Shown piece by piece: positions 9,299 to 18,409 of a DNA stretch of 64,000 nt (positions within the stretch are counted from its first letter, which is position 1; each line of letters starts with the position of its first letter). Source of the stretch: Planctomycetaceae bacterium (GTDB lineage: Bacteria; Planctomycetota; Planctomycetia; Planctomycetales; Planctomycetaceae); the NCBI GenBank assembly GCA_041398825.1, contig JAWKTX010000006.1, positions 356,823 through 420,822 of the forward strand. The letters run 5' to 3'. The notes below the pieces were generated by a model. It was not told where the DNA came from and did not search any database. It saw only the letters and a list, made by a program, of their open reading frames with translations. The translations under genes and the position numbers were made by a program.

Positions 9299-10966
9299 CT
9301 ATCGAATAATTGTGGTCAGCTCTTTCAGGACTTCATCGGTCACAGTGATTGTTCGCGCATTGGCCGAAAAGCCCCTCTGAGCAACAATCAGTCGCGTAAA
9401 TTCCAGAGCCAGATCGACATTTGAGCCTTCGAGCTGTCCGGCTCTGATGGCACCACGGCCTCCGTTCAGAGCGTTCCCAATAACGGCTTCCCCGCTGGCA
9501 AGCGATGCCTCGTAATAGTTGTTTCCGGCACTGACAAGTCCATCGACATTACGAAACGACGCGATGGCAAGCTGGCCAAGTGCCAGCATCAGTCCGTTGC
9601 TGGTCAGGCCAAAGATTGTACCGTCGGAGTCGATCTGTACGTCGGAAAGTTGCCCTGGCTCATATCCATTTGCAGCGGCAGAAAGCGATGCGCGTGAGCC
9701 TGCTTCGGTCAGACCTTCGAAAGAGCCTGGTTCGCCAAAGGAAAGGGTCACTGTCTGCGGGGAAGGTACATTGTCAAATTGAAAGGTGATATCAATATCC
9801 CCGGACGCGGTCCCTTTCACCTGCTGAAAAGAACCATCCTTGTTGAAGGCGATACCCTGAACGGAATTATCCAGCATGACCCCTTCCGTGGGATCGATGA
9901 CGGCTTCCATATCCCAGTCGTTGTCCGCTCTTTTCGTAAATTTCAGATTGACCGCGTGCCCCACTCCACGTTCATCGAACACTTCGGTGGCTCGATAGTA
10001 GGAGTCGGCATTCTTACCGACCGATCGTGTGATAAAGCTGTAGGTTCTGAAATCAAAATCACCGATATTCCCCGGGATATCTTCAATCGACACGTCCAGC
10101 GATGAAGGGCCGGTGCTGCCAGCCGTGACTTCGATGTGTCCCAGCGAATCCAGACTGAACGTTGCATCACCGTATGCCGTTTGCAATTCAGTCATCAGAC
10201 CGGCCACGGTTGTTGTGCCATCCACCGAAATCTCAGACGGAAATGGTGGAGTACCGTCAGATCGTGTGCCACCAAGAATCAGCTTGTCGCCTGCGACATA
10301 CGGAATGACGCTTCCGTCGAGATCATTCAGAAAATCCGTTCCGCTCGCTGCCGTGCCGCCCTTAGTGAGCGGAACCGAAAGTCGGAGCCTCTGAGCTACC
10401 GGCCCTGTGGCTGTCGACGGAAAGTTGCCACCAACTGTAATTTCGTCAGTGACTTTACCCGGAATTGCAACGCCCTTCGGCACCAGCAATCGATCGTCGC
10501 CCGGAGTCTGGAAGGATGGATTCACTCCGTCCGGTTCTCCAACGGTTCCAAATCGCTTGATCAGATTCCCCGTGGATGCGTCCACAAGATAGCCGTTCTC
10601 ATCCAGCGAGAAAGACCCCGCTCGTGTGTAGTAAGTCTTTTCGCCCGAAGTCGCAACGAAGAACCCGCCGCCATCGACGGCCACATCCAGGTCCTGCCCG
10701 GTGGCTTCCAGATTGCCCTGTGAGAAGTTCAGATCGACAAGCGAAATGCGACTTCCGGTACCAATCTGAACAGCATTCACGCTGCCCAGCAAGCCGGTAG
10801 AGGCAGACGTGGAACCACGCTGAAGTTCGTACATCAAGTCTGAAAACAAAGCACGCGAGGATTTGAATGCTGTCGTATTCAGGTTTGCAAGATTATTGCC
10901 GATCACTTCGAGCATCTTTTGATGCCCGCGAAGTCCGGAGATTCCGGTCAGGAGTGAATTTGCCAT
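9299..10966 (-). CDS. flgE: Flagellar hook protein FlgE
   Basis: Structural subunit of the flagellar hook, exported by the flagellar type III system. The N-terminal rod/hook signature is clear: LTGISGLRGHQKMLEVIGNN LANLNTTAFKSSR. The FlgE domain follows. The C-terminal conserved segment is NVDLALEFTRLIVAQRGFSA with the usual heptad pattern that forms the inner coiled coil. At 555 aa it is longer than the ~400 aa E. coli protein; the extra length is in the middle, surface-exposed region (residues about 130-470), which varies most in the family. It is the last gene of the minus-strand set fliK-flgD-flgE, 28 bases after flgD. Confidence 0.95.
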   Translation of the reverse strand: MANSLLTGISGLRGHQKMLEVIGNNLANLNTTAFKSSRALFSDLMYELQRGSTSASTGLLGSVNAVQIGTGSRISLVDLNFSQGNLEATGQDLDVAVDGGGFFVATSGEKTYYTRAGSFSLDENGYLVDASTGNLIKRFGTVGEPDGVNPSFQTPGDDRLLVPKGVAIPGKVTDEITVGGNFPSTATGPVAQRLRLSVPLTKGGTAASGTDFLNDLDGSVIPYVAGDKLILGGTRSDGTPPFPSEISVDGTTTVAGLMTELQTAYGDATFSLDSLGHIEVTAGSTGPSSLDVSIEDIPGNIGDFDFRTYSFITRSVGKNADSYYRATEVFDERGVGHAVNLKFTKRADNDWDMEAVIDPTEGVMLDNSVQGIAFNKDGSFQQVKGTASGDIDITFQFDNVPSPQTVTLSFGEPGSFEGLTEAGSRASLSAAANGYEPGQLSDVQIDSDGTIFGLTSNGLMLALGQLAIASFRNVDGLVSAGNNYYEASLASGEAVIGNALNGGRGAIRAGQLEGSNVDLALEFTRLIVAQRGFSANARTITVTDEVLKELTTIIR

Positions 10967-10994
10967 CGCTCAATACCCTTTATTTTATTGCGAC

Positions 10995-11591
10995 TTAGTT
11001 TAAGACGCCGGTAATGTCAGCCAGTGAAGCAGCGATATGTTCCGTCTGATTGGGCACTGCGATGGACATCCTTACGCTCTCGCCGAACCTTGCGACTGTA
11101 TCTACAACGCCTGAGACTCCACCACGAATCTGCACCGTCCTGCCCAGCAATGATGATGCCACCGAGAGGTCGTCGAAGTTGTTCTGCGACGATGACGGGA
11201 CTTCGCTGATCGTATTAATGTCTTTCACAGGAACGGATTCGCCATTCACGGTCACCATCACGCTGCCACTCCGCTGAATAACGCCTGATACGATGCCCGA
11301 ATAAGAGTTGCCCTCCGGGTCCTGCCATCCCACTTTCTTTCCCAGCCACGCGGTGTCGCCGATTGCAAGCGCGGTCGCGGGTTCCTCTGGCGGCGAGGAC
11401 TGAAGTTCGATCAACTTGTCGAGTTTCGTATTCTGTGTTTCAATCCCCTCAACCATGGAAAATTGAGCGAGTTGAAGCAGGAAATCTTCCTGTTTGGTTG
11501 GATCGAGTGGATCCTGGTTTTTCAGTGTGGTGGTGAACAGTTGCAGGAACTCGCTGCGCCCGGATTCCGCCGTAAATGATGTGCTCGCCAT
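10995..11591 (-). CDS. flgD: Flagellar hook assembly (capping) protein FlgD
   Basis: Scaffold that caps the growing hook and lets FlgE subunits polymerise. The conserved N-terminal part is present (FLQLFTTTLKNQDPLDPTKQ, then EDFLLQLAQFSMVEGIETQN). A beta-rich C-terminal half follows (GKKVGWQDPEGNSYSGIVSG), as in FlgD. Length 198 aa is normal. It lies between fliK (41 bases upstream) and flgE (28 bases downstream), the usual order, so one transcript is likely. Confidence 0.95.
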   Translation of the reverse strand: MASTSFTAESGRSEFLQLFTTTLKNQDPLDPTKQEDFLLQLAQFSMVEGIETQNTKLDKLIELQSSPPEEPATALAIGDTAWLGKKVGWQDPEGNSYSGIVSGVIQRSGSVMVTVNGESVPVKDINTISEVPSSSQNNFDDLSVASSLLGRTVQIRGGVSGVVDTVARFGESVRMSIAVPNQTEHIAASLADITGVLN

Positions 11592-11632
11592 TTTCTGCTC
11601 AACTGATTTGTGGGATGAAACTCAGGATTCAT

Positions 11633-13393
11633 TCAGGCTCGAAAACTCAGCCGGTCGTTCTCGCCTGATCGATGGTCCCTTGCCGAAACACTACGATCAG
11701 ACTCAGAGGCATTTCGAACCGCGCGGCGCCCCGTCCGCGAAATGCCTCGATGCGAGTCGGGATGACCATCCCCATGGGGATGGTGCCCGCGTCCGTGATG
11801 GCCGTTGGTGTCTGCCGACAGGAAATCAAGCGAACACAGCCCCATTTCACTGTTCCGCAGTTGCTGTTCAATTTCACTTCCGCGTGCCTGTAACATGTCC
11901 ATCGTCACAGGCTCGAGGGCGGTTACGCGAATGTTCAGGCCCTGTTCTGTCCGACTCATCTGGATCACCAGTTCTCCCAGGTCGGGAGGATCCAAACGCA
12001 TCGTCATTGACGATGGATCTGTTCGGTGCTGTTTGTGGACGTATTCATAGATTGCTCGGGAAACCTGAGCAGACAGAGGTTGCCGTAATTCCGCCGTGAC
12101 CGATTCCCCGATGGAATTTCCCGCCGGGCCGACAATGACTTTGTTAAATGACGCCGGGGCCGCCGCATCGTCTGTGCTCGGTACTTTCGCATCCGTTGTC
12201 TGACGCCCATCAGAGGTCGGACTGGGGCGATCGAATTGAATGGAATTGGGAATCATTGCAGACATGGCCCGCAATGGATCGGCTGCGATGGCCGGATTGA
12301 TCGCAGAAGGGCGACCCGTCGCGCCACGACCGTTCATCGATACGATGCGGCCGATATCCCGGCCAACAGCGTCGGCAAGCCTCGCGAACGAAACTTCTGA
12401 TTTCTCCGGCAACCGCGGGGACGAACGGAGGTTGTTCCACAATTGAGGACTGGAACTCGAATCCCCAAAGTTCGAACCACCATGGTGCCTGTTAAAAACG
12501 GAATGGTGACCTTCGTTCGCGCCAGGAATCGCTCTGATGTTCAGGTTGCCCTCGCGTGCCAGACGCAGCCCTTCTGCTCGGGCCTGATCAGCGGGACTTG
12601 TCCTTAGCGCCTCGATCTGAAATGGAATGGATCCGTCCTTCAACCCCTCCAGAATTCGCTCCAACGAATGTACCGGAGCCCCCTGCGAGGCATCGCCGGC
12701 ATCCACCGTTGATGCCGCCGCAGAAGGACTGATCAAACGATGAACATTCGTGTGGGCTGACACATGTTCGGGTGAATCGTTGACCTCCGGTACATGCCCA
12801 GAATTCTGCACGTCTGAATCAAGTGTTGCGATCGCTGGTCTGCTTCCCACGGCCGACTTTGTTAATGGTACAAAGTTCGTGGACGAAGACGTTGCTGATT
12901 TGGTCTTCAGCAACGGGAGTGATGGCTGCTCTGCATTTGATTGTCCCTCAGTCAGCACTGCGCCGTTTATTCCTGGTAGTTTCGGCTGAGCGTCGCTGTT
13001 CTTGTTACTTTGCTTCTGCTGATCCCCGTGCGAAATTGTCTGGACGAAACTAGCGATGTGGTTTGAATCTTCGCCGGATCCCACCGTCGGCTTTTGAACA
13101 GCCGTTGCCGCTGTGTTTGCGTTAATCAGCAGTAACTGAAACTCACATTTGCATGAATGCTCTTTCCTCGGACGTGTTCCTTTTTCAGCGCGCTTTCGTT
13201 CGTCCGCCGCACTCGCTTCGCGTCGTTCGGCTCGTTGTCGCGCCCGCTCACGATCCGATGACCTGTCGGATTCCTTCTCCGAAGCAGTGGTCGGAGTCCG
13301 AATAGTGTCGCGTTCCACGGAACGATCGATGCCTTCAGCTCCCCGAAGGACGGGAATTGAGTTTGTAACAGGAATTGGAAGCAGCGATGTCAT
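11633..13393 (-). CDS. fliK: Flagellar hook-length control protein FliK
   Basis: Molecular ruler that sets hook length and switches export specificity from hook to filament. The C-terminal Flg_hook domain is clear: AQVSRAIYEYVHKQH, then MTMRLDPPDLGELVIQM and LNIRVTALEPVTMDML. The long N-terminal part is Ser/Thr/Asp-rich and low in order, as in other FliK proteins. A His-rich tail (TNGHHGRGHHPHGDGH) follows the domain. The ATG at 13393 gives 586 aa. A GTG at 13429 in frame is possible, but its purine-rich site is only about two bases away, so I prefer the ATG. First gene of the fliK-flgD-flgE set. Confidence 0.9.
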   Translation of the reverse strand: MTSLLPIPVTNSIPVLRGAEGIDRSVERDTIRTPTTASEKESDRSSDRERARQRAERREASAADERKRAEKGTRPRKEHSCKCEFQLLLINANTAATAVQKPTVGSGEDSNHIASFVQTISHGDQQKQSNKNSDAQPKLPGINGAVLTEGQSNAEQPSLPLLKTKSATSSSTNFVPLTKSAVGSRPAIATLDSDVQNSGHVPEVNDSPEHVSAHTNVHRLISPSAAASTVDAGDASQGAPVHSLERILEGLKDGSIPFQIEALRTSPADQARAEGLRLAREGNLNIRAIPGANEGHHSVFNRHHGGSNFGDSSSSPQLWNNLRSSPRLPEKSEVSFARLADAVGRDIGRIVSMNGRGATGRPSAINPAIAADPLRAMSAMIPNSIQFDRPSPTSDGRQTTDAKVPSTDDAAAPASFNKVIVGPAGNSIGESVTAELRQPLSAQVSRAIYEYVHKQHRTDPSSMTMRLDPPDLGELVIQMSRTEQGLNIRVTALEPVTMDMLQARGSEIEQQLRNSEMGLCSLDFLSADTNGHHGRGHHPHGDGHPDSHRGISRTGRRAVRNASESDRSVSARDHRSGENDRLSFRA

Positions 13394-13618
13394 GATTCTG
13401 TACCAACTGGGTCCGCGACGAAGACCCACGTTCCTCGCAGTTTGAATCCGGCTGCAGGAACGTGTTCTTCTTCCTTCGTCATTTCACTGCAGTGCCACTG
13501 GCGAAGAATTGCCATGAAAATGGGGCACTGCGACGAATCCCCATGGGCACAAGCACCCACATAAACCGCACAACGCGCGTAATCAAACGCGTTAGAGATT
13601 CGAACAAGGGAGTGCCGC

Positions 13619-14983
13619 GTGGCTTTGCAGGTCAAATACCGTATCATGCCCCCCCGCGTCACGACGCGACTTCATCCCATGACCTGCCCCTACCAATCAA
13701 AGTCTGTTCAGACCGTGGCATCGGAAATTCCTAATCAGCCAGACCCTCGAACGAGGGGTGATCGCCGTCAATCGTCGCTGAACGGAGACCTTATTCTGTT
13801 TCTGGAGTCCCTGACGGAAAGTCTGAAACACGTCATCTTTCAGCGTGCGGTACTGAGTCGTCCATCGTCAGAAACGGCAGAATTCCCCCGAGTCGATATG
13901 CGATTGGTGCGTCTGAAGTCCGGAGAACATCTGCAGGTAGCACGACGTACGAAAACGCAGGAATTCCATACGAATATCCCCCTGAATCCCTCAGATTTTG
14001 ATACATCGCTTGCGTCTCTGGAACAGTTGCTCTCTCCTTTTATCTGGCAGGATTTTCGGATTGTTGGTCGTACGGCAATTGTTGAATATTCAAAGCAGAA
14101 GAACACACTATGGAAATCTCGTCGCAAAGAGATTGATGACTCCGCCTCACTGACAACAACGCAGTCCGATCACAACAGAAAGCGTGCGTATTTAATTCCG
14201 GATGGAACCCCGGTGCCCTTCCTTGTCCATACAGGAATCATGACGGAATCCGGGCAGGTCCGCGCCCGTCACTATCACAAGTTCCGACAGATCAATCGGT
14301 ATCTCGAGTTCATACATGATGTCGTGGACTCCCTGCCGCAGGAGGGGCTTCGCGTAGTCGATTTTGGAAGCGGTAAAAGTTACCTGACTTTCGCCACGCA
14401 TCACTTAATCAAACAAATTCTCAATCGCGATTGCGAAATCGTTGGCTTAGACCGCCGTGCCGATGTGGTTGCGACCTGTGAAGCGATCGCGAGGAAGCTG
14501 AATCTGGCGGGAATCCGTTTCGAAGTGGGAGAAATTGCGGGGTATCAGCCATCCGGGGCCGTGCACCTGGCAATCTCTTTGCATGCCTGTGACACGGCGA
14601 CAGACGATGCCATCCAGCAGGCCGTCGCGTGGGAGGCAAACGTTATACTGGCCGTTCCCTGCTGTCAGCATGAATTGGCTGGCGTGATGGCTGGGAATGC
14701 ACTTCCCGTGCTGACTGAGCACGGGATCCTGCGAGAGAGATTCGCGGCGATGACAACGGATGCAATGAGGGCTGAGGTATTGGACGGGGTCGGTTATGAT
14801 GCATCGCTGATTGAGTTCATCGATATGGAGCATACTCCGAAAAATATCCTGATCCGGGCCATTCGCCGGAAGAACGCGACGGATGCAACACGGCGTCAAT
14901 CTGCAATCGAACGACTCACTCACATGCGACATTTACTGAATATACCGCCGCTGAAGCTGGAGCGAATGCTGCTTCCGTCATGA
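13619..14983 (+). CDS. SAM-dependent methyltransferase, Methyltransf_32 type
   Basis: Class I methyltransferase resembling the METTL25/Methyltransf_32 group; the substrate is unknown, with RNA or protein both possible. The SAM site reads VVDFGSGKSYLTFATHHL, followed by the acidic VGLDRRADVV strand and the family motifs LHACDTATDDA and VPCCQHEL. These lie in the C-terminal half; the N-terminal ~190 residues (VRLKSGEHLQVARRTKTQEF) form a separate less-known domain. The GTG at 13619 has AGGGAG six to eight bases upstream. The stop overlaps the start of the next gene by four bases (ATGA), so the two are translationally coupled. Length 454 aa. Confidence 0.85.
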   Translation: MALQVKYRIMPPRVTTRLHPMTCPYQSKSVQTVASEIPNQPDPRTRGDRRQSSLNGDLILFLESLTESLKHVIFQRAVLSRPSSETAEFPRVDMRLVRLKSGEHLQVARRTKTQEFHTNIPLNPSDFDTSLASLEQLLSPFIWQDFRIVGRTAIVEYSKQKNTLWKSRRKEIDDSASLTTTQSDHNRKRAYLIPDGTPVPFLVHTGIMTESGQVRARHYHKFRQINRYLEFIHDVVDSLPQEGLRVVDFGSGKSYLTFATHHLIKQILNRDCEIVGLDRRADVVATCEAIARKLNLAGIRFEVGEIAGYQPSGAVHLAISLHACDTATDDAIQQAVAWEANVILAVPCCQHELAGVMAGNALPVLTEHGILRERFAAMTTDAMRAEVLDGVGYDASLIEFIDMEHTPKNILIRAIRRKNATDATRRQSAIERLTHMRHLLNIPPLKLERMLLPS

Positions 14984-15696
14984 ATCGAACGCTGATCACA
15001 CTCTGTACTTACAATGAACGAGAAAACATTGAATTGCTCATACCCGAATTGCTGAGCACAGTTCCAGACATCTGCATTCTCGTAATCGATGATAATTCGC
15101 CTGATGGCACAGGTCAGTACGTGGATCAATTGTCCGAATCAAATCCTCAGATTCGAATCATCCATCGAGAAGGAAAACTGGGGCTTGGCACTGCCACCGT
15201 TGCGGGATTCCAGTACGGTATTGAGCATCAGTTTGAACTGCTGATCAATATGGATGCGGACTTCAGCCACCAGCCCCGCCATATTCCTGAGATGTTGTCG
15301 GAAATCAAAAAAACGGATGTTGTCATCGGCTCACGATATGTCGCGGGCGGCGGTGTCGTTGGATGGAGTCTTCGACGGCATCTGATGAGCCGCACAATTA
15401 ATCTCTGGGCCAGGCTGTTGTTAGGATTGAGGACCAGAGACAACAGTGGCAGCTTTCGGTGTTTCAGGGTTCCCTGTCTGGCGATGGTTGACTGGTCAAA
15501 AACCGTATCAAAAGGATATGCCTTTCAGGAAGAGATCCTTTACCGTCTCTCGCGGGCTGGGTGCAGCTTCTCAGAAACACCGATCCGCTTCGAAGATCGG
15601 CGATTCGGTACAACCAAGATCAATATGTACGAAGCGATGACAGCTGTGATCGATATCCTGAAAATGGGTTACCGTCGGCTGCTTCGGCAGGACTAA
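14980..15696 (+). CDS. Polyprenol monophosphomannose synthase (GT2 family)
   Basis: Family-2 glycosyltransferase of the dolichol-phosphate mannosyltransferase type; transfers mannose from GDP-mannose to a polyprenyl phosphate at the cytoplasmic membrane face. Motifs: LCTYNERENIELLIPELL, VIDDNSPDGTGQYVDQL, the DxD metal site in INMDADFSHQP, VIGSRYVAGGGVVGW, and the acceptor block FQEEILYRLSRAG. At 238 aa it is the short soluble form with no C-terminal membrane helices. It overlaps the methyltransferase gene by four bases. The actual sugar donor is inferred from the family. Confidence 0.9.
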   Translation: MNRTLITLCTYNERENIELLIPELLSTVPDICILVIDDNSPDGTGQYVDQLSESNPQIRIIHREGKLGLGTATVAGFQYGIEHQFELLINMDADFSHQPRHIPEMLSEIKKTDVVIGSRYVAGGGVVGWSLRRHLMSRTINLWARLLLGLRTRDNSGSFRCFRVPCLAMVDWSKTVSKGYAFQEEILYRLSRAGCSFSETPIRFEDRRFGTTKINMYEAMTAVIDILKMGYRRLLRQD

Positions 15697-15910
15697 ACGA
15701 TCAGGAGTTGCTGTCTGCTACAACGCGCCGCGGCATAAGAAAGATCCGTCAGCCTCATCCCCCGCCTACGCTACCCGATCTGACGCGTCGGTCAGAACCT
15801 GCGCCCAATTTCGCGCGGAATCTCATGCGCTTGCAATTCGAATGTGGCCGCGTCAATACTTGTCGGGGATTTGGCGCGTTGATTCCTTTCGAGCGATAGC
15901 AGGTGATGAG

Positions 15911-18316
15911 ATGAAGAACGCAGCTGTATGGCAGGTGCTGATACTTGTAACGTCGATTTCCAGTCCTTCTTCGGCGCTGTTCGGTCAGGACCAGCTTCCG
16001 CTGGTCATGTCTGTAGAACGACAGCCGCTGACGGCAGCAACGAAGCGAATCATCGAAGCAATGGAGTTTGCAGGCGCGCCGATCGACGTCGCTACGCTGG
16101 CCAAACTCGATCAGGCATTTACTGCAGATCGTGATGCAGACGCGATTGAACAGATACAGAAAGCGCTCGACCCACTTTGCGTGGCAATGGTAAACATCAA
16201 CGCCGAAAGCAGAGTCAAAGTCTCTGAAGGTCCTGCTCCAAAAGAACTGATCGAGCAGGGCTGGACAGCCTTTCTTGTCAAGGTTCACAACGAGGCCGGG
16301 ATTAACCCTCCACTTCAGGTCGAAAGCCCCAATGCTGCTCCGGTTTATCAGCAGGGAAAAGGGGCTCGCCAACAGCCTCGAACCGATCAGAATCTGGTTG
16401 ACGCCAAAGATGTGCCGGACCGGTTCCTTGATCTCCGAATGCTCACGAGAGAGCCGCTGAAGCCGCGACTTTCCGGCCTGGCCCTTGAATACGCCGTAGT
16501 AGAACTTTACTCACGAGATGCCGGAAAGCGAGAAGCAGCGATTTCATTTCACGTCGGAGCTGGTACCCAGGACATTGGTTTTCGAAATGCCGTGCCAATG
16601 CTGTTTGAATGCAAGCCCGCCGTTGAGGTGAAGTTTTCGATCCGGGATAGTGACGGAAGCCCCACGACCGCTTCGCTGATTATTCGGGATACGCAGGGCC
16701 GCATCTATCCACACCCTTCGCGGCGGCTTGCACCAGACTTCTTTTTTCACCATCAGATTTATCGAAACGATGGCGAATCCGTTGCACTGCCACCAGGAAG
16801 GTACGAAGTGATTGCGAATCGAGGTCCCGAATACCTGCCGCAGATTTCGACCGTCGAAATACCAGCAGATGTGAAAGAATTCGGGGTACCAATCCGTTTG
16901 AAGCGATGGATTCATCTTGCGAGCCGGGGCTGGTATTCCGGTGATCATCACGTCCATGCGGCAGGCTGCGCTCATTACGACAGCCCAACAGAAGGCGTCG
17001 GCCCGGAAGATATGATGCGTCATATTCTGGGGGAAGACCTGAACGTTGGATGTGTCCTCAGTTGGGGGCCCTGCTGGTACACCCAGAAGCAGTTTTTTGA
17101 AGGAGAGGTTTCTCGTCTTTCGACGAACCGCTATCTGATGCGTTACGACGTTGAAGTGAGCGGTTTTCCATCATCGCACGCTGGCCATCTTTGCCTTTTG
17201 AAACTCAGGGAAGATGATTTCCCGGGTACAACCAGAATTGAGCAGTGGCCAAGCTGGACCATGCCAGTGCTTCAATGGGGCCAGCGACAGGGTGGCATTG
17301 TCGGCTACAGCCACAGTGGATGGGGACTGGCGTTACCGGACTATATGCCGGATGGTTCACGGCAATTCACAAAGCGACCATGGGGAGGCGCTGGAAATGA
17401 ATGGCCTGGTCGAGCTGCCGATCGGCTTCCCGATTACGCCATGCCGGTCTTCGACGGCATTGGCGCGAATGAATATATCGTGACGACGGCTCACGGTGCG
17501 TGCGATTTCATTTCTGCTGTCGATACGCCCGCCATCTGGGAACTGAATATTTGGTACCACACCCTGAACTGCGGAATGACAAGTCGCATCAGTGGCGAAA
17601 CGGATTTCCCCTGCATCTACGGTGACCGTGTCGGTTTGGGACGAATCTACGTGGGTTTCGATGATGATGAAGAGTTATCGTATGACACGTGGGTTGACGG
17701 ACTGAAGGATGGGCGAAGCTATTGCGGCGATGGACTCAGCCACATCATTGATTTCAAAGTCGATGACGTATCGGTTGGCGCTCGTTCGGCGGATCAGTCG
17801 AGCGTCAGCGAACTGCAGATCAGTGAAGCCCGATCGGTTGTTGTCCAGTTTGACGCGGCCGCCCTGCTGGAAGAAACACCAACTGAGCTGTCTCGGTCAA
17901 TTCGGAACCGTCGTCTTGATGAAAAACCATACTGGCATATAGAACGATGCCGAATTGACGACTCGCGAGATGTACCTGTAGAGATTATTATCAACGGCGA
18001 AGTTGCCGCCACCAGAAGGCTGCTCGCTGACGGGCACATCGAACATTTTGAAGTGCCTGTTGAAATCAGTCGATCATCCTGGATTGCCATACGTATTCTG
18101 CCGTCGGTGCATACCAATCCGATCTTTGTGAAAGTGGATGGGAAACCAATAAGGGCCAGTCAGCGAAGTGCCGAATGGTGTATCCAGGCTGTTGATACGT
18201 GCTGGAATTCAAAGAAAGGCCAGATTCGTGAATCAGAAAAAGCCGATGCAAAAGCGGCCTACGATGCCGCCAGAGAAATCTACCAGCAGATACTGACAGA
18301 GACGACTGCTCAGTAG
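15911..18316 (+). CDS. Secreted CehA/McbA-like (PHP-fold) metallohydrolase
   Basis: An 801-aa exported protein. The N-terminus MKNAAVWQVLILVTSISSPS is a signal peptide, and the ATG at 15911 has AGGTGA five bases upstream, so the 23-residue extension back to 15842 is not needed. The middle carries a PHP-type metal site, GWYSGDHHVHAAGCAHY, followed by GVLSWGP-like and GYSHSGWG segments, as in CehA/McbA amidohydrolases; the His pair and Asp are likely ligands. An Ig-like region lies before the catalytic part and a beta-rich region after it. Substrate unknown. An inverted repeat at 18351 lies just after the stop. Confidence 0.75.
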   Translation: MKNAAVWQVLILVTSISSPSSALFGQDQLPLVMSVERQPLTAATKRIIEAMEFAGAPIDVATLAKLDQAFTADRDADAIEQIQKALDPLCVAMVNINAESRVKVSEGPAPKELIEQGWTAFLVKVHNEAGINPPLQVESPNAAPVYQQGKGARQQPRTDQNLVDAKDVPDRFLDLRMLTREPLKPRLSGLALEYAVVELYSRDAGKREAAISFHVGAGTQDIGFRNAVPMLFECKPAVEVKFSIRDSDGSPTTASLIIRDTQGRIYPHPSRRLAPDFFFHHQIYRNDGESVALPPGRYEVIANRGPEYLPQISTVEIPADVKEFGVPIRLKRWIHLASRGWYSGDHHVHAAGCAHYDSPTEGVGPEDMMRHILGEDLNVGCVLSWGPCWYTQKQFFEGEVSRLSTNRYLMRYDVEVSGFPSSHAGHLCLLKLREDDFPGTTRIEQWPSWTMPVLQWGQRQGGIVGYSHSGWGLALPDYMPDGSRQFTKRPWGGAGNEWPGRAADRLPDYAMPVFDGIGANEYIVTTAHGACDFISAVDTPAIWELNIWYHTLNCGMTSRISGETDFPCIYGDRVGLGRIYVGFDDDEELSYDTWVDGLKDGRSYCGDGLSHIIDFKVDDVSVGARSADQSSVSELQISEARSVVVQFDAAALLEETPTELSRSIRNRRLDEKPYWHIERCRIDDSRDVPVEIIINGEVAATRRLLADGHIEHFEVPVEISRSSWIAIRILPSVHTNPIFVKVDGKPIRASQRSAEWCIQAVDTCWNSKKGQIRESEKADAKAAYDAAREIYQQILTETTAQ

Positions 18317-18350
18317 CCGGGCGTCACGACCTTCATTCGCCGGAAACGAA

Positions 18351-18384
18351 AACAGGCTGATCGCACGGCAGCAACCAGCCTGTT
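18351..18384. terminator. Candidate hairpin between convergent genes
   Basis: A perfect 9-bp inverted repeat (AACAGGCTG and CAGCCTGTT) with a 16-base loop sits between the converging metallohydrolase gene and aspS. There is no clear T-run, so intrinsic termination is only a guess. The right arm shares CAGCCTGTT with the dispersed element, possibly by chance. Confidence 0.4.
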
Positions 18385-18409
18385 CCTGAGTCAACAGTTT
18401 CGGCAACCA

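Noticed and set aside
12488..12510. GCCTGTTAAAAACGGAATGG resembling the dispersed element
   Set aside because: Lies inside fliK coding sequence, the match is short and the rest of the element is absent; probably chance.
13440..13530. TGGC ... GC sequences suggesting a sigma-54 promoter for fliK
   Set aside because: The GG-to-GC distance is 9 bases and not 10 on either strand, so the sigma-54 pattern fails.
13560..13620. GATTCGAAC-like sequence suggesting a tRNA T-arm
   Set aside because: The flanking bases do not pair as a T-stem and no acceptor or anticodon arm can be drawn on either strand.
13390..13662. 90-codon minus-strand frame upstream of fliK
   Set aside because: Overlaps the fliK start region, Cys/His-rich without family pattern, no ribosome-binding site.
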